From assembly GCA_038503075.1 (NCBI GenBank), contig JBCAML010000019.1, positions 992,001 through 1,056,000 on the forward strand: DNA of 64,000 nt, in the 5' to 3' direction. Made by a program: the position numbers and the translations under genes. Below the pieces are notes generated by a model. That model made no database searches and was not told the DNA's origin. It saw nothing but the letters and a program-made list of their open reading frames with translations. Source of the stretch: Gyromitra esculenta. Its lineage: Eukaryota > Ascomycota > Pezizomycetes > Pezizales > Discinaceae. This document shows positions 46,861-57,152 of this stretch, piece after piece; position 1 is the stretch's first letter, and each line of letters starts with the position of its first letter.

Positions 46861-48503
46861 TTATCCCTCCTTCGCTGGCAGCCTTAACTTACAATCCGGA
46901 CACCCAATCAGCAACTCCTGGCTGCAGTCCGGAAAAAAGTACACCCCATCCGGCATATGTTCCTTGAGGCCCCTCTCGGCCAGGGCCTTCCTGGCCGCAT
47001 CAAACCATACCTCACCCACCCTAGGCATCCAGGTATTCCTCCTACTCGCCTCTCTACTGTGTCCGCTTCCCATCCTCCGTAGCCCTTTGCCTCCCCCAAA
47101 CTTGGCTTCCATTTCCACCCGCTCTTCCTGCATGTCTGTCATGAACTGCTTCTTCAGGCGCCCGCTTGCATTCGGTGCGTCTGCGGCAAAGAACTCAACG
47201 CAGCGCTTCAAGCTCGTTTGGCAGCGCAGCATGAGGGCGACGATCTCGTCGTTTTGGTTGTGTGGAGGCTCGGGTGACATGGAGAGGCGGATGGAGTTGA
47301 CGAGGAAGTGCATGGCATGGTGCGTGCTTATGAGTGTCTTGTTGTCGAAGGTCGAGATTATGTTGGCTTGGATGGCAAGGTAGGTGGATGAAAGGTCGAC
47401 GGGGGAGGGGGCATGATAGTCATCACTGTTTTCGGCAGCAATAGCCGCTTTATTTACTTCGAGGCGGAGACGGGAGTAAGTTAGAAAGTGGAGGACCTGT
47501 GGAAGGGAGTTTAGTTAGTCCAAGCATGTTCGGACGGAAGCAAACTCCCAAATAATATTTAATATATCTCTTTTCTCCTAAGTTGAAGGGTTGTATGGAG
47601 ATGTGTGCTTTTTTGAATGGATAAAATCTTACATAATACCTAAACACACATTCGATAAGCTTCACGACCCAAGTGTAAAAAGACGGGAGTAGTGAATTAA
47701 AAAAATGGGTCAAATAATACAATTGTTTCGTGAGCCTCCTCTGCACTGCTCTAATCGCCTGTTCCTTCTTTATTTCCGCCTCCTTCCTCGTCCTCCTATC
47801 TACCGCACCCCCACCCTTGAACATCTGCGTCACTGCTTTATCGCAAAGATAGTATGCCAACTGCGAGCACGTGACATGTCGTCTCTCCAAGCCATAGAAA
47901 TACTGCACTGTTGGCCTCCGGGTGCCATCCTGTGTCCGGGATCTTGGCGGGTAGAATAGCTGCGACAGTAGCGTCAGATATGAGCCTGGCACGAGCCAGT
48001 TGGACACTATGACGTGTTCGTGGACATCGATGAGTTCTTTGAATGCCCGAGACACCCGGCGGAGCTGGACAACATCACGCCATTGTGTCTGGCTGAAGAT
48101 GTCGATAATTAGTTCTGAAGGAAGGTAGTCGAAAAAGGAGCCTGTGAGGGCCGCTGTGCTACTGAAATGGGTACTGCGTTTGACATGAGGTAAGCTACCC
48201 TAATGTTTCAGTGACAAACGCGAGAAAAAATGTATTGTATTTTCTTTAATTTAAAGCAAATACTCCAAAAGGGGGAATAATTATAATCCGAGCTTGGAGA
48301 GAGAAATCTCGCTGGTCACACAGAAAAGATCTCTCTCCCGTGAAGGATATCAGAGGATTCGGCATGAACACACACCTTGGGGGTCTCGTTTTCTGTAAGA
48401 ACTGCAGCCGTGCACGTTCCACTGCTCGAAAGACACCTCGGGCTTTCTGCTCAACCTTCTGCTCAAAGTCCCCTCGTCGGTTGTCGGTTCGGGAACCTGA
48501 CAT
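46861..48503 (-). CDS. F-box domain protein
   Basis: Probable substrate receptor of an SCF ubiquitin ligase. Exons on the minus strand: 48503-48376, 48194-47633 and 47496-46861, 441 aa. The F-box lies at about residues 64-105 (FFDYLPSELIIDIFSQTQWR, then DVVQLRRVSRAFKELID). After it comes a helical region typical of filamentous-fungal F-box proteins (SQLFYPPRSRTQ, RLTKQLYYLTHFFN, VLHFLTYSRLRLEVNKAA). The C-terminal part ends in a short zinc-ribbon-like pair (CSQELLIGCPDCKLRL). Exon 1 encodes a Ser/Arg/Glu-rich N-terminus without a domain. Its ATG at 48503 is the first in frame, but an upstream exon cannot be excluded. Intron 2 uses GTAAGA with a CACAG acceptor. The substrate is unknown. Confidence 0.82.
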
Positions 48504-50957
48504 GACGATCGGTATTCGGGGGGTGGATTGACCGGTCCAGACGAGGGGGCTGGTTGACTCGAAAGCCGAAGCGACTGAGTAAGATGTAGGGAGTTAAACA
48601 CACACCACACCTCGACTGCAAGGGAAGCAAGTCTGAGTTACAAGAACACCTGACTGCCTGGAATCTGACTGAATGAATGAATATCTTTTTCAGGAGATCG
48701 ATGGGTCCTGCAGTTGCTGGGGAGAATTGAACTGGGAAGCTGAAATATGGAACATTCTGCTGAGTTCAGCAGTTGGGTTTCTATCTTTGGTCGCCACCCC
48801 GCCTGGGTGGAGCCGCCAAGAGACGCGCTGACGCGTGCCAAGACAGGTTAGCTACATGTATCTAACCCATTTTCAAGCTTGGCTTGGGAGATACGACACT
48901 CTTTGGCGGGTACTGCTGAATTATAAGAATTAGATTCTGACTTGATACTGATTTTTGGGGTTTGTGTGGTGTGGATAATGGTAGATTGTTAGAAGTCCCA
49001 CCATCCATGACAGAGGTTTATGACTATTGTCCGGATCTATATGTACATGTACCTAGCAGTAAGTACCTGGGGTGTAGGGATAAATCTGTCGACAGGTGGC
49101 GGTGCTGATGGTGCTTCTCTTCACGCTCAATATTCTGGTGCTCTCTTTTTGTTGAATTACATTCATTTACTCTATTCCTGAAGCTTCTCTGCCTTCTGTA
49201 AGCTTATCGTAAAATTTTAAGGGTTTGCATACTCTTGAGTTGAGTTGGTAGTTGAGTTTCGCACCCCCTGAAGCACACTTTATCAACTCTCACTCGTGGC
49301 TGGGGTTTGTCTGCGCCACACTTTTCCACTGCATCCCTTCACCCATACGTATGCTACATGCAGAGATAACATTATCTTTTTAATTACCACAAGCTTTCGG
49401 ATACACTTCCTCCGTTTATTTCCAAGATACCATATTCTTCCCAAGTAGTCGGCGTGTTACCACTCTCCTAATAAACTTATCGATGTCACTATGTACATGT
49501 CACTATTAATATCTGATCGACTAAGTACCCACACTTCCAGCTAAAGCCTAAACAATGAAATCTCAAAATGAAATTCTTTAACTAAACTATCAGGCTTGAC
49601 CAATTTGAAACCGGGTAGATGCCAATATAGTTATTGGCTGGTCACAGTAATTGCTCTTAATTTAGACTCGAGGCATCTTACGGTCTACTGCAATCGCTAT
49701 ATACATGCAGTAATTGGATACGAGAAAAAAAACTGAATCTCCTATGCCTCAATGCTACTGTCCCTTACAATATCCAACTGTCAGTATGCATGACTCTCGC
49801 CGCAACCCGAAATCCTTCTGAGTGCATATATGTTACTACACCACTCAGCAGTATTATACGGGAATATCACAGTCAACAGTGACCCTCTCCCAAGGCGAAG
49901 GAGTGCTGGAGATACAGAGAACTATGAAGGAGCACCCAAGTGGCCTCCTGACCTAAAATATCTTTCTTGAGCAAGACAAAGTAACGTGGTCTCTTTTCAC
50001 AGGCCGGCTAGTCGTTCTAAACTTTATAATCTCAAAAGTTAAATGGAGATATTTCCATTCTTGGGAAGCTGTAGATACATGTACCGCATTGACTCGAGCA
50101 AGCGCACTTCACGCCAAAACGTTGAAATTTCCTCTACTGGCTAAGCGGGGTCAAAGCTGAGGCGGAATTTTTGGGAGCTTTGGCTATGGAGGCAATTCCA
50201 ACATCTTAGCGTGAAGTCCGCTTGCTCGAGTTAATGCGGTATTTGATCTAACGGCCAATAACATAAGATATAAAATAGCAATTCGTACGCTATTACCTAT
50301 GACGACGAGTATCAAAGACATCTGAGTTTTGCGGCTAACCGTCAATTCGGCTTATATGCAGAATGCGGCCAATAAAATGCAACCGTACGACTTATTCATC
50401 GCAGAGGCGAACAATGACGAAGGGAGAGAGAAACAGTCCATCTCAAATAAAGTTCCAATCGCGAGTTCTATTTCTAGCAGATTGTGGGGAAGTGAGGTGT
50501 TTTTGTGCTTCCCGAGGTTAGCTTCCTAGCACTCTAAGGTTCCGGCCCCGCGTGACACCAGGTGATCTCCCGTCGCAACCGGGTACATATCACAAGTTTT
50601 ATTGACATGAAGAATACAGCTACTGTTCCACGGAGATGGGCGATCAACGGAAATACCTGCTTTTTTGGAGGTTTTTTTTAATTAATCGCGGGTAGCCAGT
50701 GCCGTTCTCGTATTCTGCAGCGTAGAGGGTATGCCATGACGCGCTTTTGCAATTTATTCACCCCCGTGCACTTCCCCATGCCCTTTGCCGGGGGCCGTAC
50801 GTTCGTCATAACTAGCTCCGAATAACTAGAAATAATTTATATACTTTGTATAAATAACGTTGGATTCGGTCCATTCGGTTTTTATTAGACAGTCTCGAAA
50901 GCGTCAATTTCGTAACTACACAGAGATAGTACCAACAACCCAAACTCTCTTCCCAAT
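48504..50957. other. Intergenic stretch with element E
   Basis: About 2.4 kb. The only supported item is the inverted-repeat element at 50084-50239. Several TACATGTA motifs occur, but similar ones are scattered through the whole window. The last few hundred bases should hold the promoter of the secreted-protein gene at 50958. Confidence 0.4.
50084..50239. mobile_element. MITE-like inverted-repeat element E (156 bp)
   Basis: Terminal inverted repeats of about 31 bp start CCGCATTRACTCGAGCAAGC and continue GSACTTCACGC, with two mismatches. TA flanks both ends (50082-50083 and 50240-50241). There is no coding capacity. It is the best-preserved inverted-repeat element in the window. Confidence 0.85.
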
Positions 50958-51848
50958 ATGCTTTTTTCTTCAGTTTTCCTTTTTAGCTCTTTGATCTATT
51001 CTGCGGTTGCTGCACCGACTCCTGCAGATTCTCTCGAGAGACGGCAAGGAGATAGACAGATTCTCCAGACAATCTCACCGAATTATTTGGTTATTTTGAA
51101 CCAATCCGAGCCAAATACTATTTATGGTAGCGGGTAAGTCTATCCCCGCTAGAAACAGCTCACCTAGCCATTAGTTGACAATTATGTTAGATATACTGGT
51201 GATGTGAGCTGGACACCAGACCAGAGCAACGAGTGGACGACTATCGGTTAGTCCCACATTCAAATAAACTCTCCCACCCATTTTAGTCTCTGACATGTAT
51301 GGAAATAGTGGGTTGGGATGTGCCACACGTCGAAGGCGCTACGGAGTGCTACCTACGCTTCCTTGTTCCTCCCAAGGCCGGTTCCTTTTACTGGGTGGTT
51401 GAAGGCGCCGGTATCATGGACTTCTATCATACTAGTCGTCCTGTCAATCCAACAACTGATTCCTGGAATAACCGGCCTACTAGACTGGATCAAAAAGGAT
51501 CTGCTTTAGTATGCTCCACTTCTCGTCTCCTACATTTTTGAGTACCTCATACTAACCAAAGCCCCTTCATTTTTAATTAGGTCCCAAGCGGCAGTGATGG
51601 CGGCGAAGCTACTTTCTCGGGCGCCGGTCTTGACTGTGCGTCAATATTTAATACAAGGTTCGACTTAGAGTTCGTTGCAGCCCATCAAGGCGCTGTAGAG
51701 AACCATGTGGAAACTTTCCGTAAGAGCTCTCCTTTCTATCCTCTGCTTCAAACTGTAGGCCGTATGCTCACCCTTTTACTGTAAACTTACAGAGCGGACG
51801 ATTGCCGACGGTCAAGGATGGTTCATTGAGTTCGCTATCGGCGCTTAG
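50958..51848 (+). CDS. Secreted But2-like protein, paralogue 1
   Basis: Predicted secreted protein of 208 aa. Exons 50958-51133, 51191-51246, 51309-51508, 51581-51719 and 51793-51848, all phases closing. A signal peptide (MLFSSVFLFSSLIYSAVAAP) is followed by a Kex2-like LERR site near residue 28. The mature part carries VGWDVPHVEGATECYLRFLV, GSFYWVVEGAG, GGEATFSGAGLDC and a final ERTIADGQGWFIEFAIGA. The [VF]x[FW]DVP...xxTCxLxFxxP pattern is reminiscent of the fungal But2 C-terminal domain, a beta-sandwich of secreted or wall proteins. That assignment is inference; a profile search would decide. It is a diverged tandem paralogue of the gene at 53559, sharing motif order and three intron positions and phases. 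The native role is unknown. Confidence 0.8.
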
Positions 51849-52689
51849 TGGTGGAGATATTACACACAGGCCCCTCAATATAGCCCAATTTAGCCATTTC
51901 TTAATGTTTAGCAGGTTTCTTTCGCACATTTATGGGTTTAGCCTTTCGTAGCAACTTTTAGGGTTATAGGAGCTGTTTCGGCCGTAGGTTGAATATAATA
52001 TAGTGATATTCTCTTTCATTGATCAGATCATTCTGCGTCGAGGGCTTTTATCAGAGATCGAAAAGTAAGGGGTAATACTACTTCTATGTATCCTCAGTAT
52101 TTTTCAAAAATTTGAAATTGGGGAACTAGTGCATCCGTGTGATATTTCGTGATGCACCATAGGGGAGACGTAGAAATTAGGTTTTCATGCAACCGAATTC
52201 TCAGGGCTCATCGCCACCAAGGTAAGTTAGGCTAAGTGTTTCTGCATAAGGTAATGGCTATAATAGCTGTGGGAGTCATCGTTGGGAGAGGAAGCCACGG
52301 CAAAAACCTCCCAAAAGGATATGCTCCCAGCTAGGTGGTGGTAGTGCAAGGATTCAAAAGCCTTGCGTCGGATTACCACACCTGGTTATCTAGGGGGAAC
52401 TTTCAAGTCCGAGCGTTGCCAATAACTCCTGGAGGAGGGAGGTGTGCCTATGTACAACTAGCTTCTATCACAGAGACATAAAATTGTTTTCGATAAATAG
52501 CTAGAAGTACAGAACGGGTATTGCAGCCACGCGACTTGGGGTCAATACCTAAATGTAAGTTTGAATCTAACAGCGTTATAGAGATATAATGTATATGTTT
52601 ATTACTCATTTTTTACTACTGAGCATGTCTCTGGCGTTACTATGTCATTTAACAGGGTAGACGACTCGGGGAGTTTAATTACGGTTAGT
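51849..52689. other. Intergenic stretch between paralogue 1 and a remnant
   Basis: Nothing supportable. A small hairpin (GTGCATCCGTG...CGTGATGCAC) lies near 52130-52155. Confidence 0.35.
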
Positions 52690-53300
52690 AGGACCTCATG
52701 GACAGGCGTCAATCCACCTTGTTTTTTGAATTCTTCGAAACCTTTCACGCCATTCACCCTAGATCTTGGGGCGAAGCAACGAAATTAACACGTGCACAGT
52801 GCTCAATAACCAACCCTCCATCTTGGTGTTATATCACCAGCATTAGAGTTACATATGGCACACGAAGGTTTCTTTACACCAAGGTCAATTCCCCACTATA
52901 TTACTCGTAATTTCACGATTTTAATAGCATACATGTATATCTCATGACTATAAAATAACCCTTTGTCTAACGTTACAGAATCTTACCTCTATTAGATAAG
53001 GTTACCCCCTCCCAGATATCGATGCGGGCTGAATCGAGAAAAGAAGCTACAACCCATCATTTTACTGGCTCGACTATAGATCTCTATTCGATCACGATGT
53101 ATCCGATTTGTGATACGGCATGCACCCTCGGAAGCGGGGTAAGTAAGCGAATGACTTAATAGTACTACAAAGAGAAATCAAGTGATTTTAGAGGATTCGT
53201 ATCTGTGGGGGTGGCGAAGAAGAAAGGCCATTGGTTCATCATGGGAGATCAGATTCCTACGGCAGCGTGGGCTCGTAGTAAGAGGCATTGATCCATATGC
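52690..53300 (+). pseudogene. Possible gene remnant between the two secreted paralogues
   Basis: Broken coding sense on the plus strand: TGVNPPCFLNSSKPFTPFTL then DLGAKQRN, a stop, and TLHLGVISPALELHMAHEGF with a further stop between them. After a gap come TGSTIDLYSITMYPICDTAC and, about 53200-53275, VSVGVAKKKGHWFIMGDQIP. Splice-like junctions are present but no continuous frame. I do not recognise the family and the call is weak. Confidence 0.3.
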
Positions 53301-53558
53301 ATACACACGAGATCGCGTGGTCTACGCTGTAGTTGGGATACGGTAGTGATGAGAGAGCTTGCGGGAAACGATCTTGCTACCATCGCCAACGTCCTGGGCT
53401 AATGATCAAATGGCTGGTTGGCTGGTTTTGTATAAATAAAGTCGTTCTTTCAACACTCATCTCATTTCTTTCTTTCTTCTCTACCCGCAGTTTAGAAGAC
53501 TCCTTACTGCATAATTGGTATCAATCGCTATCAGAATATACGTCAAGAAGTCGGCATA

Positions 53559-54424
53559 ATGAATAACTCACCTATCTTCCACTGGTTTTCCAGAACTTTG
53601 GTCTTCGTTTCCGCCTTCTCTTCCATTCTCACCTCCGCCACTGTGATCCCGCGTGATAATACTCTCGTCAAGACGCTATTCCCAAGCTATCTCGTTCCAG
53701 CTTATCAAGCGGAGCCAACCGAGGCCTTCGACACCATGTTTACTGGCGATGTCCAATATACCTCCGTTTCTGCAGGAAACGAGGTCAGACAATTCGGTAC
53801 GCATGGGCATCCATTATTCTAGTTCATCTGCATCAATATCTAACTTAGTAGTTTCAATGAAGTTGGCTTTGATGTCCCCAACAATGGTGCCACGAAGTGC
53901 GCCATCGCATTCACGTTACCAACTAGGGAAAGTGACCCTAATGGATATCCTTGGACCCTCACAGGAACCGGAAAGTTTAACGTGTATGGGCTTGCCAGCA
54001 TCATTGAGATCGGTGAACTTACTTGGGATGATAAGCCATCTAGATCACCCGCTACCCCGCTTTTTGTAATCACTGTTAGTCCAAATCCACACTTCACTTG
54101 CTATTACCTCCTTTCATATGTATCATGATATCCGAGTACTAAAAAAAACTATTACTTCGACAAAGCAACCGAAAGCAGGTGGTAAGGCTACAGTGGTTGG
54201 AAATTCCATCCCATGCAAGCCGGGCCGAATGGATTTCGAAATGTCAGTGACGCGCCCGGGTCCTTCTTCTATCCACTGGTTTGGTGAGTTTAAATCCGGG
54301 GACATGCTGGCTTCTCTTAAATGACAGTAATACACGTAATTACCATTGCTAACGACACCCTCCGTTGCTCCTCATAGAGTTGAAAACCCCGAAGGCTGGC
54401 ATCACTCTGGAGATGTACTCCTGA
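53559..54424 (+). CDS. Secreted But2-like protein, paralogue 2
   Basis: Predicted secreted protein of 204 aa. Exons 53559-53796, 53863-54074, 54166-54283 and 54378-54424. A hydrophobic N-terminus (WFSRTLVFVSAFSSILTSAT) acts as signal peptide. The mature part has VGFDVPNNGATKCAIAFTLP, WTLTGTGKFNVYGL, GGKATVVGNSIPC and ends ELKTPKAGITLEMYS. Motif order matches paralogue 1 at 50958. The introns before VG[WF]DVP (phase 1), before the GG[EK]AT block (phase 0) and before the last exon (phase 1) are at equivalent positions. Two acceptors are AAG (ATGAAG at 53857-53862, CAAAG at 54161-54165). The first is chosen because nearer TAG sites break the frame and because it reproduces the paralogue junction. 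Paralogue 1 has one extra intron near its N-terminal third. Function is unknown. Confidence 0.75.
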
Positions 54425-55403
54425 GATGCGTCAGTACGCATAAGGATTCAGTGCAGGTTCTTACTTGTTACTATCCTTTTCACGAGAGGGTGACTGAACG
54501 ACATGTGAGTTGTTTGTGTCAAGTCGCGTATTTGGTTACTGTGGTGTTTCAGTATTTGAATCTTTCATATCCAAGATGGGGAAAGGAATCGAAAAGCAAA
54601 GGAGTGAAAAAAAAAAGACAGGTATTTCAAGGTGGAAAGCAAGACTTGCAAACTAGGATAACAGAATTAAAGGTATATCCACCAACGGATGCGGCCTTGC
54701 ACTCGAGTGATACATGGTGCATCTGATGTGATCACGTGAAGAATGTAACTGAATGTGTTGCTTCTAAATATTCAGGCGGCAACCGTGCAGCACACCATAT
54801 ATGGTGATGCATCCACACAGTCGCTATAACTTATGTATCGTACATATGCCTCGTACTAATGTTCTAAGAATGGCGAAAGTGATTGATTACTAGACCTCAT
54901 CTCTATCTTTTTTAAGTAGCTTAAATTTCTAGCTTTCCGGTTTAAAACAATGTCTTTTAAACCTTTGCTGTGTTACATATTAAGATTTTGTCGGATTCAA
55001 AATACTACACGTAATTACTGCCCGAGTACAAGAATGATGTTGATGAATAGAGAATAGATCGGGCGGTAGTGCGGATAGCTCAGGCAAACATAAGTATGTA
55101 TTTGTTTTGTGGCTCTACTACACGAACTAGAAGACCCAGCGCAAGATTACATATGTTTTTTAGGCCCGAAGTCAGAAGAAAAATATCCGAATCAAAAGTG
55201 ATGATTATCAAAAAACGATTTCCAAAAAAAAAAAAAACCTATGGTAAGAGGGAAAAAAAAAGAACAAGTATATGCAATTACTGAAGAAAAAGATAAGATA
55301 TCACACGCAAGCTCCAAGAAAAGCCTCCAAATGAAATACAAAACCAAAGTTGACAATAAAAGCCCACAGCCCATGCTGTTTCTGATACGGGTGATATCAG
55401 TTC
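54425..55403. other. Intergenic stretch, no gene seen
   Basis: About 980 bp with short overlapping open frames and A-runs at 55225-55238 and 55251-55263. Nothing is recognisable. Confidence 0.4.
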
Positions 55404-56384
55404 TTAGTCGTCACTAGTCAAGTCAATAGTTTCGATATCATCCAAACTTACTTCTTGACGTCGTTGAACCTTACTTCGCCCTGATGGTCCCGCAGAACCG
55501 TCTCGTTCCCTCTTTACTCGACCACTATCGGTTTTAAGTGGGCGAGGTCGGGTCGGGCTAGGGTTGCGTTCAGCGAGCAAATGCGGTGGTGGGGATGGAC
55601 TTCGTTCGATGAGGCCCATATTTTTCAAGGCGCCTAGCACACACCGTACACGTGAGTTGATTCAAGATATTTGAATTTAGAAGGGACTCACGCTCGGATT
55701 TATAGAAGAAACGAAAAGTCATCAGCGGATGCCCTGGTGGGTCCAAGTACGCCCCGATTGTCGTAACAATGGGTGGACAGTGCTCTCCTTTAGCGCGCCT
55801 ACGTTTCTTTAGAATTTTTCCAAAACGCCAATCATACTAGGGCATTATTACTGGACAGAATGGGAAATATCCCTCCCTTTGATAGATTTCTCATGGATAA
55901 CGGTGCGTTCAGTTCCCCCCTCATTCCCACCACGGGCTGCTTCAGTTATACCTGACTTCCTGAACCTACTAACAGTAACAACTATCTCGCCGAGCTTGTT
56001 GACCTTCTCCAGTGCCAATTCGCCGCGACCTCGCTCCTCCGTAAGCTCGACGCTAGAAAACATAAATTTCCTTAGCTCCCAGCCCCCGCTAGGTGTCAGA
56101 ATCCTTGTGCCATTGATAACGATGGTTGTACTACTGTGATCAAGCAGTATTGGCCGTTCATCGACGCCGTCTATTTGGAGTTGGAGTGAGAGCCCGTCTG
56201 TCGAGGCTATCGGCATGTGCTTGAAGGGTGATGGAGCAGTGCATTTGATGAAAAAATGCTGGCCGTCGCGAGCAACGATGTAGGTTGAAGCGCTGTTTGG
56301 CGATGATCCATCAACGCATGGATACTCCTGCAGAGGGCCTTCGGGGGTGTGGATGAAACAGAACAGGCCATCTATGATCGGCAT
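55404..56384 (-). CDS. DUF7918-type fungal protein with a C-terminal SUMO-interaction-like motif
   Basis: Exons on the minus strand: 56384-55852, 55798-55692 and 55633-55404, 289 aa. The N-terminal 170 residues follow the pattern of the filamentous-fungal DUF7918 domain: an opening hydrophobic strand, an extended YIVARDGQHFFIKC block, LQLQIDGVDERPILLD, RKFMFSSVEL, GEIVVTVSRFRK, and the closing KGRDISHSVQ just before the first intron. After it come PPGHPLMTFRFFYKSERALK across intron 2 and a basic, Pro/Ser-rich region. The last residues, IETIDLTSDD, look like a SUMO-interaction motif (hydrophobic core followed by acidic residues). No catalytic motif is seen and the molecular role of the family is not known to me. 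The family name is from memory of its pattern, so a profile search is needed. Confidence 0.78.
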
Positions 56385-57152
56385 CGTGGTGTTTGGAGAT
56401 GGGGGGTATTGTTGGCTATCAGGATGCTTTGCTTGGCTGGACAGAAGCTGGAGATAGAATGTACAATATATGTATGCTACCTGCGCCCCAGGCTAGATGT
56501 ATCTACGTTGGAAGCTTCAACTCTTTGACGACACAGCAAGACAAGAGGCAGCATTGGTTGTTCGCTGTCGTGCAGCACAGCAGAGCCCCAGAGCATGCAG
56601 TGTAATTAGTAGCAAGATTCTCTACCCCATTCACGTCTGCAGCACAGTACAAAATTCCCATGTGGGTATTATAACTGTCCGGCCTTGTCCTACTTCCCCC
56701 TTTTGGTCTTTTTGTTGCCAACTAATCCAACGAACAGGGTTTTAAGCGTCCTCAGGATTCGGGTTTGGGCGATACAGCAGCAAAAAACAATCTGGAAATA
56801 ACCAAAAGGCTACATACAGACAGCAAGAAATAGAGAACATGCTGCTCGCTGGCTCAAGTATCACAGAGCCCTCGCCGCGCCGAAGAAGCCTATCATGAGG
56901 CCGTAACTCTCGAGTCTTGAGAAGAGGCGATTCGATTCGAAAGCAGAGCAGAGCACTGCTATGGCCGTTCTGCTGCCTGAGGAAGAGGCTAGGCTAAAAC
57001 CGATGCTCACATAAGCATCGCCACCAGCCTTCCCCTTCTTCTCCGCTCGTGAACGCGTTTTTCCTCTACCTCAGACTTCATACACAACACAGGGACTGAC
57101 TATCCAAGGAAAAATCTTCATTTTAACTCCCACAGAAAAGCCTATTACAGTC
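56385..57152. promoter_or_regulatory. Divergent intergenic region, DUF7918 gene / BBP gene
   Basis: These 768 bp separate the start codons of two divergently transcribed genes. No other gene is supportable. Confidence 0.45.
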
